NCBI GenBank assembly: GCA_004000035.1
Contig: RJAE01000013.1
Coordinates: 61,915-125,914 of the forward strand
Length of the DNA: 64,000 bases
Reading direction: 5' to 3'
Origin: Arthrobacter sulfonylureivorans
GTDB lineage: Bacteria; Actinomycetota; Actinomycetes; Actinomycetales; Micrococcaceae
Each line of letters starts with the position of its first letter. Within the stretch, counting starts at the first letter, position 1. Made by a program: the position numbers and the translations under genes. Under the pieces are notes generated by a model. That model saw nothing but the letters and a program-made list of their open reading frames with translations, was not told the origin of the DNA and did no database searches. Below, in pieces: positions 52,063-59,143 of the stretch.

Positions 52063-52121
52063 GAGCGCGATTCGGGGCCGCCGAGCTCGTCCTGGCTGAT
52101 GGCGTGCATCGTGTTGTTCAT
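51987..52121 (-). pseudogene. Zinc-type quinone oxidoreductase, N-terminal fragment
   Basis: Behind a plausible ribosome site (AAGGAAAAGAC) an ATG at 52121 starts MNNTMHAISQDELGGPE. This is the usual first strand of NAD(P)-dependent zinc-type alcohol dehydrogenases and quinone oxidoreductases, which read MxAIxxxxxGGPEVL. After that Glu the sequence loses all family resemblance and stops at residue 44. It lies 10 bp after the fusion gene and so was once its operon partner. Only about 17 residues are left. Confidence 0.5.
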
Positions 52122-52130
52122 GTCTTTTCC

Positions 52131-54026
52131 TTACTGGTGAGGTGAATGGTGTTCCAGCATGGCTTCGGTGAACTGTTCCCAGTACTGGAAGATGCCGCCG
52201 TGGCCGGCGTTCGGGTAGATCGCGAGCTTGCTGCCTGGGATGCGGCGGTGAAGGTCCTCGGACAGGTGCGAGGGGACCATGCGGTCGTGGTCGCCGTTGG
52301 CGATCAACGTCGGTGCAGTTATCGAGGGTAGGTCCTGGGGCTCGGCCCTGCCCCAGGCCTTGATGGCTTTCAGCTGCGTTCGAAAAGCCTGCATGGTGAT
52401 CGGAGCGTCCCGGTCCATCACTCGTTCGTCCAGCCGCTGCAAGTACTCTTTGGCAGCGGCCTTGCCGGTTTTGTCTCGGTTGAAGAAGAGGAACTCCTTG
52501 GCATCGGTGCGGGCTGCGGCTCCGCGGACCATGTCCCAGTACACATATGCCGCTCCGGTGGGCCGGTTGATACCGGCCCCGCCGGCGGGGCCTGTTCCGG
52601 TCAGCGTGAGGCGCCGCACCAGTCCGGGGTGGTCGAGCGCGATCTGCTGCGCGATGAAGCCACCCAGGGAGAAACCCACGAGGTCAACCTTGGCGAGCCC
52701 CATCGCCTCGATGAAGCCGACGGCGGCGTCGGCCATCTCCTTGACGGCAGGGGCCACGGTTCCGCTTGACGCGCCCACGCCGGGCAGGTCCACGGTGATC
52801 ACGTGGTGATGGCGGGCAAGCACGTCGATGATGCGGGGATCCCAGTTGTCCAGGGTGGCAGCAAGATGTGTCAACATCACGACAGGGGTGCCGCCGGAAG
52901 CGCCGAGCTCTCGGTATGCCAACGTTTCGCCGCCTGCGGCGATCCGTTTGGTCGGAGCCGTCACCCACGTCGGTGCCAGGGTCTGCGATCGCCCGTCGCC
53001 TGTCATCCCCGCGGCATCGCGGTGCGCGGCCGAATCGGTGCTGACGAGCACCTTGCCGCGAACCCCGCCCGACAGAAGCGCTCTCAGCGCCGCCGTAGTC
53101 TGTTCGAACGGCAGAATCCGGTCGACGACCGGTCTGATGGCGCCCTGGTCTACGAGTCCGGCAATCGTGCGCAACTGGTCACCATCGGGTTGAATGAACA
53201 AGAAGCGGTAGTTCACGCCCAACCGGCGGGCTTGCCGGCGAATGCCGCTGCTCAGACCGCGGATCACAGCCTTCACCACCGGGTTGACCCTGGCCTGCAC
53301 CGCAAAGTCCAGGTCCGGCGGCCCGGTGATGCCGATGACGGTGCCGCCTGGCCGCAGAACGCCGAGGGACTTCTTCAACGTGTCGCCGCCCTGGCTGTCC
53401 AACACGAGGTCGACGCCGGACAGCTTCTCTGAGAAGTCTTCCGTGCGGTAGTCGATGACGATGTCCGCACCGAGTTCCCGAACCAGGTCGGCATTGGCGA
53501 CGCTGACAGTCGTGGCCACGGTCGCGCCCAGATGCTTGGCCAGCTGAATGGCCACCGAACCTACGCCCCCCGACCCGCCGTGGATCAGAACGGTTTGGCC
53601 GGCACGCAATTGCCCCATCTCCACGAGTGCGTTCCACGCGGTGAGGCCGTTCACCGGCAGGGACGCGGCTTCAGCCATTGTCACCGTGCGTGGCTTCGAC
53701 GCGAGGTGCTTCTCATCAATGGCAATCAACTCGGCGAAGGCACCCATCCTGGCCAGATCCGGAAAGGCGAACACCTCCATCCCGGGCTCGAACTTGTGGA
53801 CCAGGGACCCGGTGGCCACAACCTCACCGGAGAACTCACTGCCCAAGACCATCGGAAGCTTGAACGGGAAAATCTGTTTGAACTCCCCTGAGCGGACACG
53901 CTCGTCGGCGTGGTTGATGCCCGCGGCCTTCATCTGCACCAGAACTTCGTGGTCGGCCAGGACCGGCTGTGGCATGTCCGCCTGGCGCAACGGGGTCCCG
54001 TACCTCTGTAAGACGAACGCCTTCAT
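52131..54026 (-). CDS. Fusion of NADPH:quinone oxidoreductase (MDR) and alpha/beta hydrolase
   Basis: A single 631-residue ORF. Residues 1-335 are a zinc-free medium-chain dehydrogenase/reductase: GINHADERVRSGEF, PMVLGSEFSGEVVATG, and NADPH motif HGGSGGVGSVAIQLA (about 149-163). A linker near 336-362 leads to an alpha/beta hydrolase with oxyanion region LTHLAATLDNW, nucleophile elbow GFSLGG (Ser453), acid in ANGDHDRMVP and His609 in NAGHGG. Both sets of catalytic residues look intact. The ATG at 54026 has AGGAG 7 nt upstream. A GTG at 54047 is less likely. It is divergent from an HxlR regulator with an operator between, so it is probably induced by a small reactive compound (inference). Confidence 0.85.
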   Translation of the reverse strand: MKAFVLQRYGTPLRQADMPQPVLADHEVLVQMKAAGINHADERVRSGEFKQIFPFKLPMVLGSEFSGEVVATGSLVHKFEPGMEVFAFPDLARMGAFAELIAIDEKHLASKPRTVTMAEAASLPVNGLTAWNALVEMGQLRAGQTVLIHGGSGGVGSVAIQLAKHLGATVATTVSVANADLVRELGADIVIDYRTEDFSEKLSGVDLVLDSQGGDTLKKSLGVLRPGGTVIGITGPPDLDFAVQARVNPVVKAVIRGLSSGIRRQARRLGVNYRFLFIQPDGDQLRTIAGLVDQGAIRPVVDRILPFEQTTAALRALLSGGVRGKVLVSTDSAAHRDAAGMTGDGRSQTLAPTWVTAPTKRIAAGGETLAYRELGASGGTPVVMLTHLAATLDNWDPRIIDVLARHHHVITVDLPGVGASSGTVAPAVKEMADAAVGFIEAMGLAKVDLVGFSLGGFIAQQIALDHPGLVRRLTLTGTGPAGGAGINRPTGAAYVYWDMVRGAAARTDAKEFLFFNRDKTGKAAAKEYLQRLDERVMDRDAPITMQAFRTQLKAIKAWGRAEPQDLPSITAPTLIANGDHDRMVPSHLSEDLHRRIPGSKLAIYPNAGHGGIFQYWEQFTEAMLEHHSPHQ

Positions 54027-54064
54027 GCCAACTCCTGCAGGGCTCACGTGTGGTGGTTGTAAAC

Positions 54065-54095
54065 TGTTACCAGTACCCTAATCTGACTGGTAACA
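54065..54095. promoter_or_regulatory. Operator for the HxlR regulator
   Basis: Perfect inverted repeat TGTTACCAGT (54065-54074) and ACTGGTAACA (54086-54095) with an 11-bp spacer. It is centred in the 93-bp gap between the divergent fusion gene and hxlR-type gene. Size and place fit a dimeric winged-helix repressor controlling both directions. Confidence 0.8.
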
Positions 54096-54119
54096 CAGTG
54101 CAACCACCTGGAGGTCGAC

Positions 54120-54554
54120 TTGATCACATCGCCAAGATCGGGATGCCCGATCAACCGCGCCCTCGAAGTCATCGGAGATCGGTGGAGCCTGGTGATCCTG
54201 CGGGACGTCATGGCATACGACCGTCGCAGCTTCCGCGAACTATTGACTGCCAACGGCGAAGGCATCAGTGCACCTGTCCTGTCCAGGCGTCTGGCGGATC
54301 TGACGAGCGCGGGATTCCTATCCAAGACCGAGGCCCCGCGTGGAAAGCAAGGGCGGTACTCGTTGACCGAACTCGGAATCCGAACGATCCCGCTGATGGT
54401 GGAGTTGGCCAACTTGGGTGTCGCCATCGACCCATCCACCGCCGAACAGAAGCCGAGGTTCATGCAGTCGGCCAATAACGACGAACTGGACTCCAAAACC
54501 GAGGACCTGCGGAAACTGCACATCAGCGCAGATGGCGCGGCCAGCCTGCCTTAG
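54120..54554 (+). CDS. HxlR-family transcriptional regulator
   Basis: A 144-residue winged-helix protein. The HxlR core reads CPINRALEVIGDRWSLVILR, with the conserved N-terminal Cys9 that senses electrophiles or oxidants in several members. GISAPVLSRRLADLTSAGFL (recognition helix) and RGKQGRYSLTELG (wing) follow. It starts with TTG at 54120, fixed by GGAGG 6 nt upstream. It is divergent from the oxidoreductase-hydrolase fusion, which is its likely target together with itself. Confidence 0.9.
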   Translation: MITSPRSGCPINRALEVIGDRWSLVILRDVMAYDRRSFRELLTANGEGISAPVLSRRLADLTSAGFLSKTEAPRGKQGRYSLTELGIRTIPLMVELANLGVAIDPSTAEQKPRFMQSANNDELDSKTEDLRKLHISADGAASLP

Positions 54555-54801
54555 CCGCGGTGACCTGGGCCCGACCCGCCGATGGAGGATCGGTTGATCG
54601 CTAAGTAGTGAATCACAAACAGCCCTGCTGGACCGAGAGAATACGACTGGCCCAAGGCGCAACCCAAGACCCAAGCCTTGAACCACCGACAGATCGGTGG
54701 ATCAAGGCCTGGCCGCCGTTTACGATCAATTTAAGAGCAGTAGCTCCGGACAGGCTCGATGCCCTTCTCGCCCGAAACCAGCGCACTATTCGGGATCGCA
54801 A

Positions 54802-54829
54802 TCCATTAGTTGATTGATCAACTAATGGA
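54802..54829. promoter_or_regulatory. Perfect 13-bp inverted repeat, possible orphan operator
   Basis: TCCATTAGTTGAT and its exact complement are separated by TG. No gene start lies close on either side, so the regulator and target are unknown. Confidence 0.55.
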
Positions 54830-54930
54830 CCAGACAGCAGCAGAGCCGGCCTTCGACAATGACATAACCGGGATCGTTATCCTCCCGAAAACTCAGCATG
54901 GCCTGAACGCCTCGATAGCCGGGGCCCGGC

Positions 54931-54960
54931 GCGACAAAGATGAGCGAGAACTTATGCATG
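54931..54960 (+). repeat. Dispersed 30-bp repeat, copy 1
   Basis: Begins GCGACAAAGATGAGCGAGAA and ends CTTATGCATG. Matches the copy at 56799 in 28 of 30 bases and the copy at 61021 in 25 of 30. A TAGCCGG-like block lies about 15 bp upstream in each copy. Confidence 0.85.
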
Positions 54961-55270
54961 CCTGTGAATGCCCCAGCGCGATGTGCTCCATCGAGACACC
55001 TGTCGGACATACTCACGGTTATCGGCCCTTAAAAACGGGCAGAGGGAGTGGCTGCTCAAGGGCTCCGCGACCTGGAGGAGAGTGCTGGTCTGGACTCAGG
55101 GCGTGAAGGTGCGCGCCGGGGCGGCCCAGGGTTAAAAGCCGATTTGGAAGCATCGCTGGTCGCGATCATTAGATGACCCTGGCATACTCCCTCGGCGAAA
55201 TCCCATCGGGCCGCTCGGACTGGTCCAGTCAATGATTGCCCCGTTATCAGGGGACCTGCAGGATCTGGGT

Positions 55271-56503
55271 TCAGGCGAGTTTGGTTACCTGGTAAGTGTG
55301 GCCGGCCGCACGGAGTCGCTGCATGAGCACGTTGCCGAGTGCAGTGGCCGGTGTTAGCGACCCTTTCGCAGTCGGCAGCCGGTCACCGTCGAGGGCAAGA
55401 GCGAGTGCAGTCTCCCCTGCCATCACGGCGGTGGCGGCATAGCCGGGATCGCCGGGGCCAGCAGCAATCGCCTGGTATCGGTGCCCGTTCTCGGTGCGGG
55501 CGGTTACCTGGGAGTGGAACCAGCCCGCGCGCTGCGTGCGGGTGCTCGGACCCGAACCTGGTGCCGGAAGACAGCGGTCGAGCACTCCCCGGGTCGGCGG
55601 GAACGCCATCGCGCCCGTGAATGCCCGGAGCCCGAGTGCCATTGCCCTGGCGATGACCGCTCCTGCCGGTCCGCGGGCTACCCCCATCACCTCGCCGTAC
55701 TGAAGGGAGCGGCCGTAGGCCCAACCCTGCAACGCGTTGCTGCGGCGCACTATCCGAGTGTTGACCGCGGCCATGATGAAAGGCGCGGTCCAGGTGCTGT
55801 CATCGGAACGGCGCACAGGACCGGCGTCAGGAGGCTGTTGTGTCGTCGGCTCCCGTGTGCGGTCGGGGCTCAGAGCGTAGGGGTCCGCGGCTAATGACCG
55901 CAGGGCGGTGCTCGATCGCATCGCGTCGAGCTGCCCGCGCATCGACTCGAGCGTGCCTCCGCTGATGCCACCCTTGGCCGTAGCAACGAGTTGGACCTCG
56001 ACCAAACCGCCAGCGCCATCGGCTTCTGCTGCCTGATGAAGCAGCAATACAGCGAGGTCGGACGGCACGGAGTCGTAGCCGCAGGAGTGCACGATCCGGG
56101 CCCCGCTCGTCCTGGCCAGAGCGTCGTAGCGATCGATCGCTTCCCGGACGAAGGACACCTCACCCGCGAGGTCGGCGTAGTGGGTACCGGCCCGTGCGCA
56201 GGCGTCGACGACAGGTAATCCGTGTTTCGTGTATGGACCGACGGTTGTGAGAAGCACGCGCGTGCCCGCGGCCAGGGCAGCGATCGAGTCCGCGTCCTCC
56301 GAGTCGGCTTCGATGAGGGCCCATCCGTGTGCCGCGACCGGCAACTGCGACCGAACCGCCTCGAGTCTGGACCTCGACCGGCCCGCGAGTCCGACTCGCA
56401 TGCCGGCCGGTGCATGCTCCGCGACGTAGCCGGCGATCAGTCGGCCAACGAAACCCGTCGCTCCGTAGAGAACGAGGTCATGTTCCCGGGATAAGTTGTC
56501 CAT
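55271..56503 (-). CDS. Saccharopine-dehydrogenase-like/trans-acting enoyl reductase family protein
   Basis: A 410-residue NAD(P)-dependent oxidoreductase-like protein. The N-terminal Rossmann fold is HDLVLYGATGFVGRLIAGYV, then LAGRSRSRLEAV and TVGPYTKHGLPVVDACARAG, all typical of the family that includes mycobacterial trans-acting enoyl reductases. HSCGYDSVPSDLAVLLL is another hallmark. No polyketide or lipid genes are nearby, so the substrate is unknown. The ATG is at 56503. A pair of GACGTCAGG sites lies about 130-170 bp upstream. Confidence 0.8.
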   Translation of the reverse strand: MDNLSREHDLVLYGATGFVGRLIAGYVAEHAPAGMRVGLAGRSRSRLEAVRSQLPVAAHGWALIEADSEDADSIAALAAGTRVLLTTVGPYTKHGLPVVDACARAGTHYADLAGEVSFVREAIDRYDALARTSGARIVHSCGYDSVPSDLAVLLLHQAAEADGAGGLVEVQLVATAKGGISGGTLESMRGQLDAMRSSTALRSLAADPYALSPDRTREPTTQQPPDAGPVRRSDDSTWTAPFIMAAVNTRIVRRSNALQGWAYGRSLQYGEVMGVARGPAGAVIARAMALGLRAFTGAMAFPPTRGVLDRCLPAPGSGPSTRTQRAGWFHSQVTARTENGHRYQAIAAGPGDPGYAATAVMAGETALALALDGDRLPTAKGSLTPATALGNVLMQRLRAAGHTYQVTKLA

Positions 56504-56633
56504 AACTGCAGCCTTTCACAGCGGCAACCCCAAGCTGACACACGGCTCCTTGCTTTGGTCCTCGGGTACCGTGAGTGGTCCTGCTTGGGAGACTGGCTCG
56601 CGTTCCGTGTGTTTGCCAGTTCAGGTACATCCC

Positions 56634-56671
56634 AACCTGACGTCAGGAAGATAGCTGAAAGACGTCAGGTT
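56634..56671. promoter_or_regulatory. Inverted repeat AACCTGACGTC/GACGTCAGGTT
   Basis: Perfect 11-bp arms (56634-56644, 56661-56671) with a 16-bp spacer. The left arm is itself part of the 12-bp palindrome CCTGACGTCAGG (56636-56647). The site is of the kind bound by TetR-type dimers and probably controls the minus-strand gene starting at 56503. No TetR gene is in the window. Confidence 0.6.
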
Positions 56672-56798
56672 AGAGTTCAAATCTCCGATCTCTGACGCCT
56701 TGAGGCCAAAGTCCTCAATTCCACTCTGACACCTCAAGGGTCAGGGACTGGGCGGCGGGGGTCTCCTTACACACCGTCCCAATAGCCGGTCCTCAACT

Positions 56799-56828
56799 GC
56801 GACATAGATGAGCGAGAGCTTATGCATG
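56799..56828 (+). repeat. Dispersed 30-bp repeat, copy 2
   Basis: Differs from copy 1 (54931) at two positions. Preceded by TAGCCGGTCCTCAACT, which closely matches the flank of copy 3. Confidence 0.85.
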
Positions 56829-57021
56829 TGTGTGAGTCGCAGAGCTATGTGGCAGAGAATTCGCAACGCTTTGTGGCCGATGATGAGGGTTTTCCTTCCG
56901 GCGCCGACGATCTCTGGGGTGAGGGTGTCGTTTTGCGGGAATCTGTAGATACGCCCCCGCAATGTCGGAGCCGCGAGAAAAATTTCCGGCTTCGAACAAC
57001 CACAGAGTCCTGGGAAATCTC

Positions 57022-58101
57022 CTAAACATTCAAGACGATGCCCTTTGACGTGGCGTTGAACCGAACAGCCATCCGCTGCGATCCGGGCGGCGCCCACCGG
57101 TCGATGGCCTCGTCGGTGAGGTCGCCGTCCGCCCACAAGAACGCCAGCGAGGTGTCCGGGGGCACCAGCACGTCCAGCTTCTTCAGCTGCCGGGCGGACA
57201 GGACGTTTCCCACGAACAATCCGTAGAGCGCCCCGGCGAGCATGCCGAAGGCGCCGTAAAAGGCGCCGGCGACCAGGCCGCCGCCGAGGAAGCCCAGGAT
57301 CCCGCCACCCCCGGTGAAGCCGCCGATCGCTCCAAGGGCGAGCCCTAGCGCCCCCCAGCTCATCAGGGAGCTCCGGGCGCTAAAGGCCACCCCAAAGTTC
57401 GGGCTGTGCACGTGCAGCCCTCCACGTGCGTCGGACTCGAGCACCACCTCGGCCTGCGGGAGGCCCGGATTAGGGGCCTTGGCCGGGGCGAGCTTGGCGA
57501 GCGTTTGCCGGACTGTGTGCTGCCCGGGCTGGCGCAGGAGCAGCATGTTCAACAGTGTGTCCTTGCTGGTGCTCGTGTCGGCTGCAGGCAGCTGCCCGTC
57601 CGGCGCCGCGGCGGACAGCTCTCCCGAGATCGCCACCAGACTTGCTGCTGTGGGGCTGTACGCCGCCGTGGTCGACAGCAGCGCGTCGTCGGTGGCGGAT
57701 TTCATGAACACTACGATCGCGGACGTGTCCGGCCGCATGCCCTCACCGATACGGGCCAACTGTGTCCCGCTCAGTGGTTGCTCGCGGTAGTAGGCAAAGA
57801 GCCCGCCGCAGACGGCCCCGATCACCGCCCACCCGATGGGGCCGATGACCCCGCTGGTCAGGGCGCCAAACACCCCCCACGTCAGCGCCGCGGTCAGAAG
57901 GCCCGCCACCGTGCGCTGCGGGTCATAGACTCTCGCCTTTCCTTGCCCGTCCACCCGGATGATGGCCGCATCGAGGATGGCACCGCCTTCCTGCTCAAGC
58001 TGCTTGCTCAGTGGCCGCCGGATCTGGGCGGCGCGCTTGGCCCCGTCGAAGCACAGGAGCAGAACGCAGAGCACCGACGCCGACCCGGCCCGATCTTCCA
58101 C
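57022..58101 (-). CDS. Glycine-rich membrane protein with two related halves (DUF1269-like)
   Basis: A 359-residue protein built of two similar parts. Each has a soluble alpha/beta segment followed by a glycine/alanine-rich hydrophobic hairpin: VAGLLTAALTWGVFGALTSG with GWAVIGAVCGGLFAYY in the first half, and MSWGALGLALGAIGGFTGGG with AGAFYGAFGMLAGALYGLFV in the second. Similar hairpins occur in DUF1269 and general-stress proteins. Ends such as GMRPDTSAIVVFM and LVPPDTSLAFLWADG repeat a common strand pattern. The function is unknown and the family match is tentative. Confidence 0.6.
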   Translation of the reverse strand: MEDRAGSASVLCVLLLCFDGAKRAAQIRRPLSKQLEQEGGAILDAAIIRVDGQGKARVYDPQRTVAGLLTAALTWGVFGALTSGVIGPIGWAVIGAVCGGLFAYYREQPLSGTQLARIGEGMRPDTSAIVVFMKSATDDALLSTTAAYSPTAASLVAISGELSAAAPDGQLPAADTSTSKDTLLNMLLLRQPGQHTVRQTLAKLAPAKAPNPGLPQAEVVLESDARGGLHVHSPNFGVAFSARSSLMSWGALGLALGAIGGFTGGGGILGFLGGGLVAGAFYGAFGMLAGALYGLFVGNVLSARQLKKLDVLVPPDTSLAFLWADGDLTDEAIDRWAPPGSQRMAVRFNATSKGIVLNV

Positions 58102-58266
58102 GATGTGTCTCCCTCTGTTGTCACGTCATCCCGGCACCGTGCACTGATCAGGGCGCGGGCGAGGTCCTGCTGCGAAAGTCGAATCGAGCGCGCGGTCCGC
58201 TGCTGACGTGCCTCGCCCGCGCGGGGCACGAGGGCGCCCATGTACGCGGTGAAGGCCTAGTTCTCC

Positions 58267-58304
58267 CCCGGGAACGGTCCGGCTCGATCGGCCCCGTTCC
58301 CGGG
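58267..58304 (-). terminator. Hairpin after the cupin gene
   Basis: Stem CCCGGGAACGG (58267-58277) with CCGTTCCCGGG (58294-58304), placed 30 bp past the cupin stop. There is no T-tract, so termination is possible but not certain. Confidence 0.4.
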
Positions 58305-58335
58305 AGGCAGACGCCCGGCTTGCGGGCCGGCCGGG

Positions 58336-58680
58336 TCAGGCGACGACGAAGAACTTCAGGAACGGTGACCGGGTCCGCCAGGTGGCCGTGAACCCGTCCG
58401 GGAAGGAGTAGACGCCCCCGGCGACGAGCATGATCTTCTGCCCGTCGGGGGTTTCCAGTTCCGCCTCGCCCTCGATGACGTGGAACGAGTCGGAGCCATG
58501 GACGTTGTAGGGGATCTCTGCGCCCTTTTCGGTGCTGATCCTCCACAGCCCCGACACCGGCATTCCTTCTCCCTCCCTGCGGAGCCAGTGGACCTCGCCG
58601 ATCTCCTGGCCGTCATCGATGAGGGGTTCCCATGACCCTGCGGTCACGTCGGAGCTCTTATATTCGGTGGTGGTTGCCAT
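58336..58680 (-). CDS. Small cupin-domain protein
   Basis: A 114-residue single-domain cupin of the DUF861/EutQ-like kind. It contains GLWRISTEKGAEIPYNVHG, DSFHVIEGEAELETPDG and the second motif AGGVYSFPDGFTATW. One metal-binding His set is incomplete (Asn and Phe where His might be), so catalysis is uncertain. The ATG at 58680 has GGAGG upstream. It is divergent from the amine oxidase gene. Similar cupins often accompany amine or amino-acid catabolic genes. Confidence 0.75.
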   Translation of the reverse strand: MATTTEYKSSDVTAGSWEPLIDDGQEIGEVHWLRREGEGMPVSGLWRISTEKGAEIPYNVHGSDSFHVIEGEAELETPDGQKIMLVAGGVYSFPDGFTATWRTRSPFLKFFVVA

Positions 58681-58868
58681 ATTTTCCTCCAAGGTAAGAC
58701 GTGGCCTGCTGTTGCGCGGCCATCCTGATCTGCGCCGTACGCTTTGCATCGGCGGCAGCGGACCGCTGCCGGTGTAGCGGTCAGCGCGTTCAGCGCTCTC
58801 GACCTCAACCGGGTCGAAGTGGGCGGTTCCTTACCCAACTACTGTTTCCTATCCTGAGCCGCTGGGCG

Positions 58869-58885
58869 TCACCCAGATCGTGTGA
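58869..58885. promoter_or_regulatory. Palindromic operator, copy 1
   Basis: TCACCC-A-GATCG-T-GTGA, 17 bp. It matches the copy at 58950 in 15 of 17 positions, and both are close to dyad symmetry. Confidence 0.65.
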
Positions 58886-58949
58886 TCTTGGAGGGAAGAC
58901 CAGATGCCCGTCGTGTTTCAAGATCGACAGCCGCGCACGCGGTTGGCTT

Positions 58950-58966
58950 TCACCCCGATCGGGTGA
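58950..58966. promoter_or_regulatory. Palindromic operator, copy 2
   Basis: TCACCC-C-GATCG-G-GTGA, 17 bp, centred 81 bp from copy 1 (about eight helical turns). Similarity continues for a few bases on the right side (TGAT, then GAGG). Confidence 0.65.
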
Positions 58967-59143
58967 TGCACGAGGCACTGTGCCGGCGGATGGTTATCAG
59001 GTGGGTGTATTTCCCCCGGAGCCGCACGTCGCGCCGTTTCGGCAGTGGGCGGCTCGCCGCCATGCACGCTGCGGGTCGACGCTGACGACCCAGACTCTGC
59101 CGCGACAAAATGACGAGCAAATCGCCGCATAAGGAGAATCAGC

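Larger units (their letters stand above)
54555..55270. other. Gene-poor stretch with an orphan palindrome and a dispersed repeat
   Basis: About 700 bp. The one plus-strand frame of 98 codons (54810-55106) has no coding character and runs through both repeated elements. Apart from the palindrome at 54802 and the repeat at 54931, annotated separately, I see nothing. Confidence 0.5.
56504..57021. other. Gene-free region with paired GACGTCAGG sites and dispersed repeat copy 2
   Basis: No ORF that I can support in 518 bp. It contains the inverted repeat at 56634 and the repeat at 56799. The remainder is AT-richer than the core and shows no terminator. Confidence 0.5.
58681..59143. other. Divergent regulatory region of cupin and amine oxidase genes
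   Basis: 463 bp without a full gene. It holds two matching palindromes (58869 and 58950) and, between them, a 20-codon frame (58904-58966) with a strong ribosome-site-like GGAGG. The second palindrome overlaps the end of that frame. Confidence 0.5.

Noticed and set aside
54810-55106. 98-codon plus-strand gene after hxlR
   Set aside because: It runs through the orphan palindrome and the dispersed repeat, has no ribosome site and shows no coding character.
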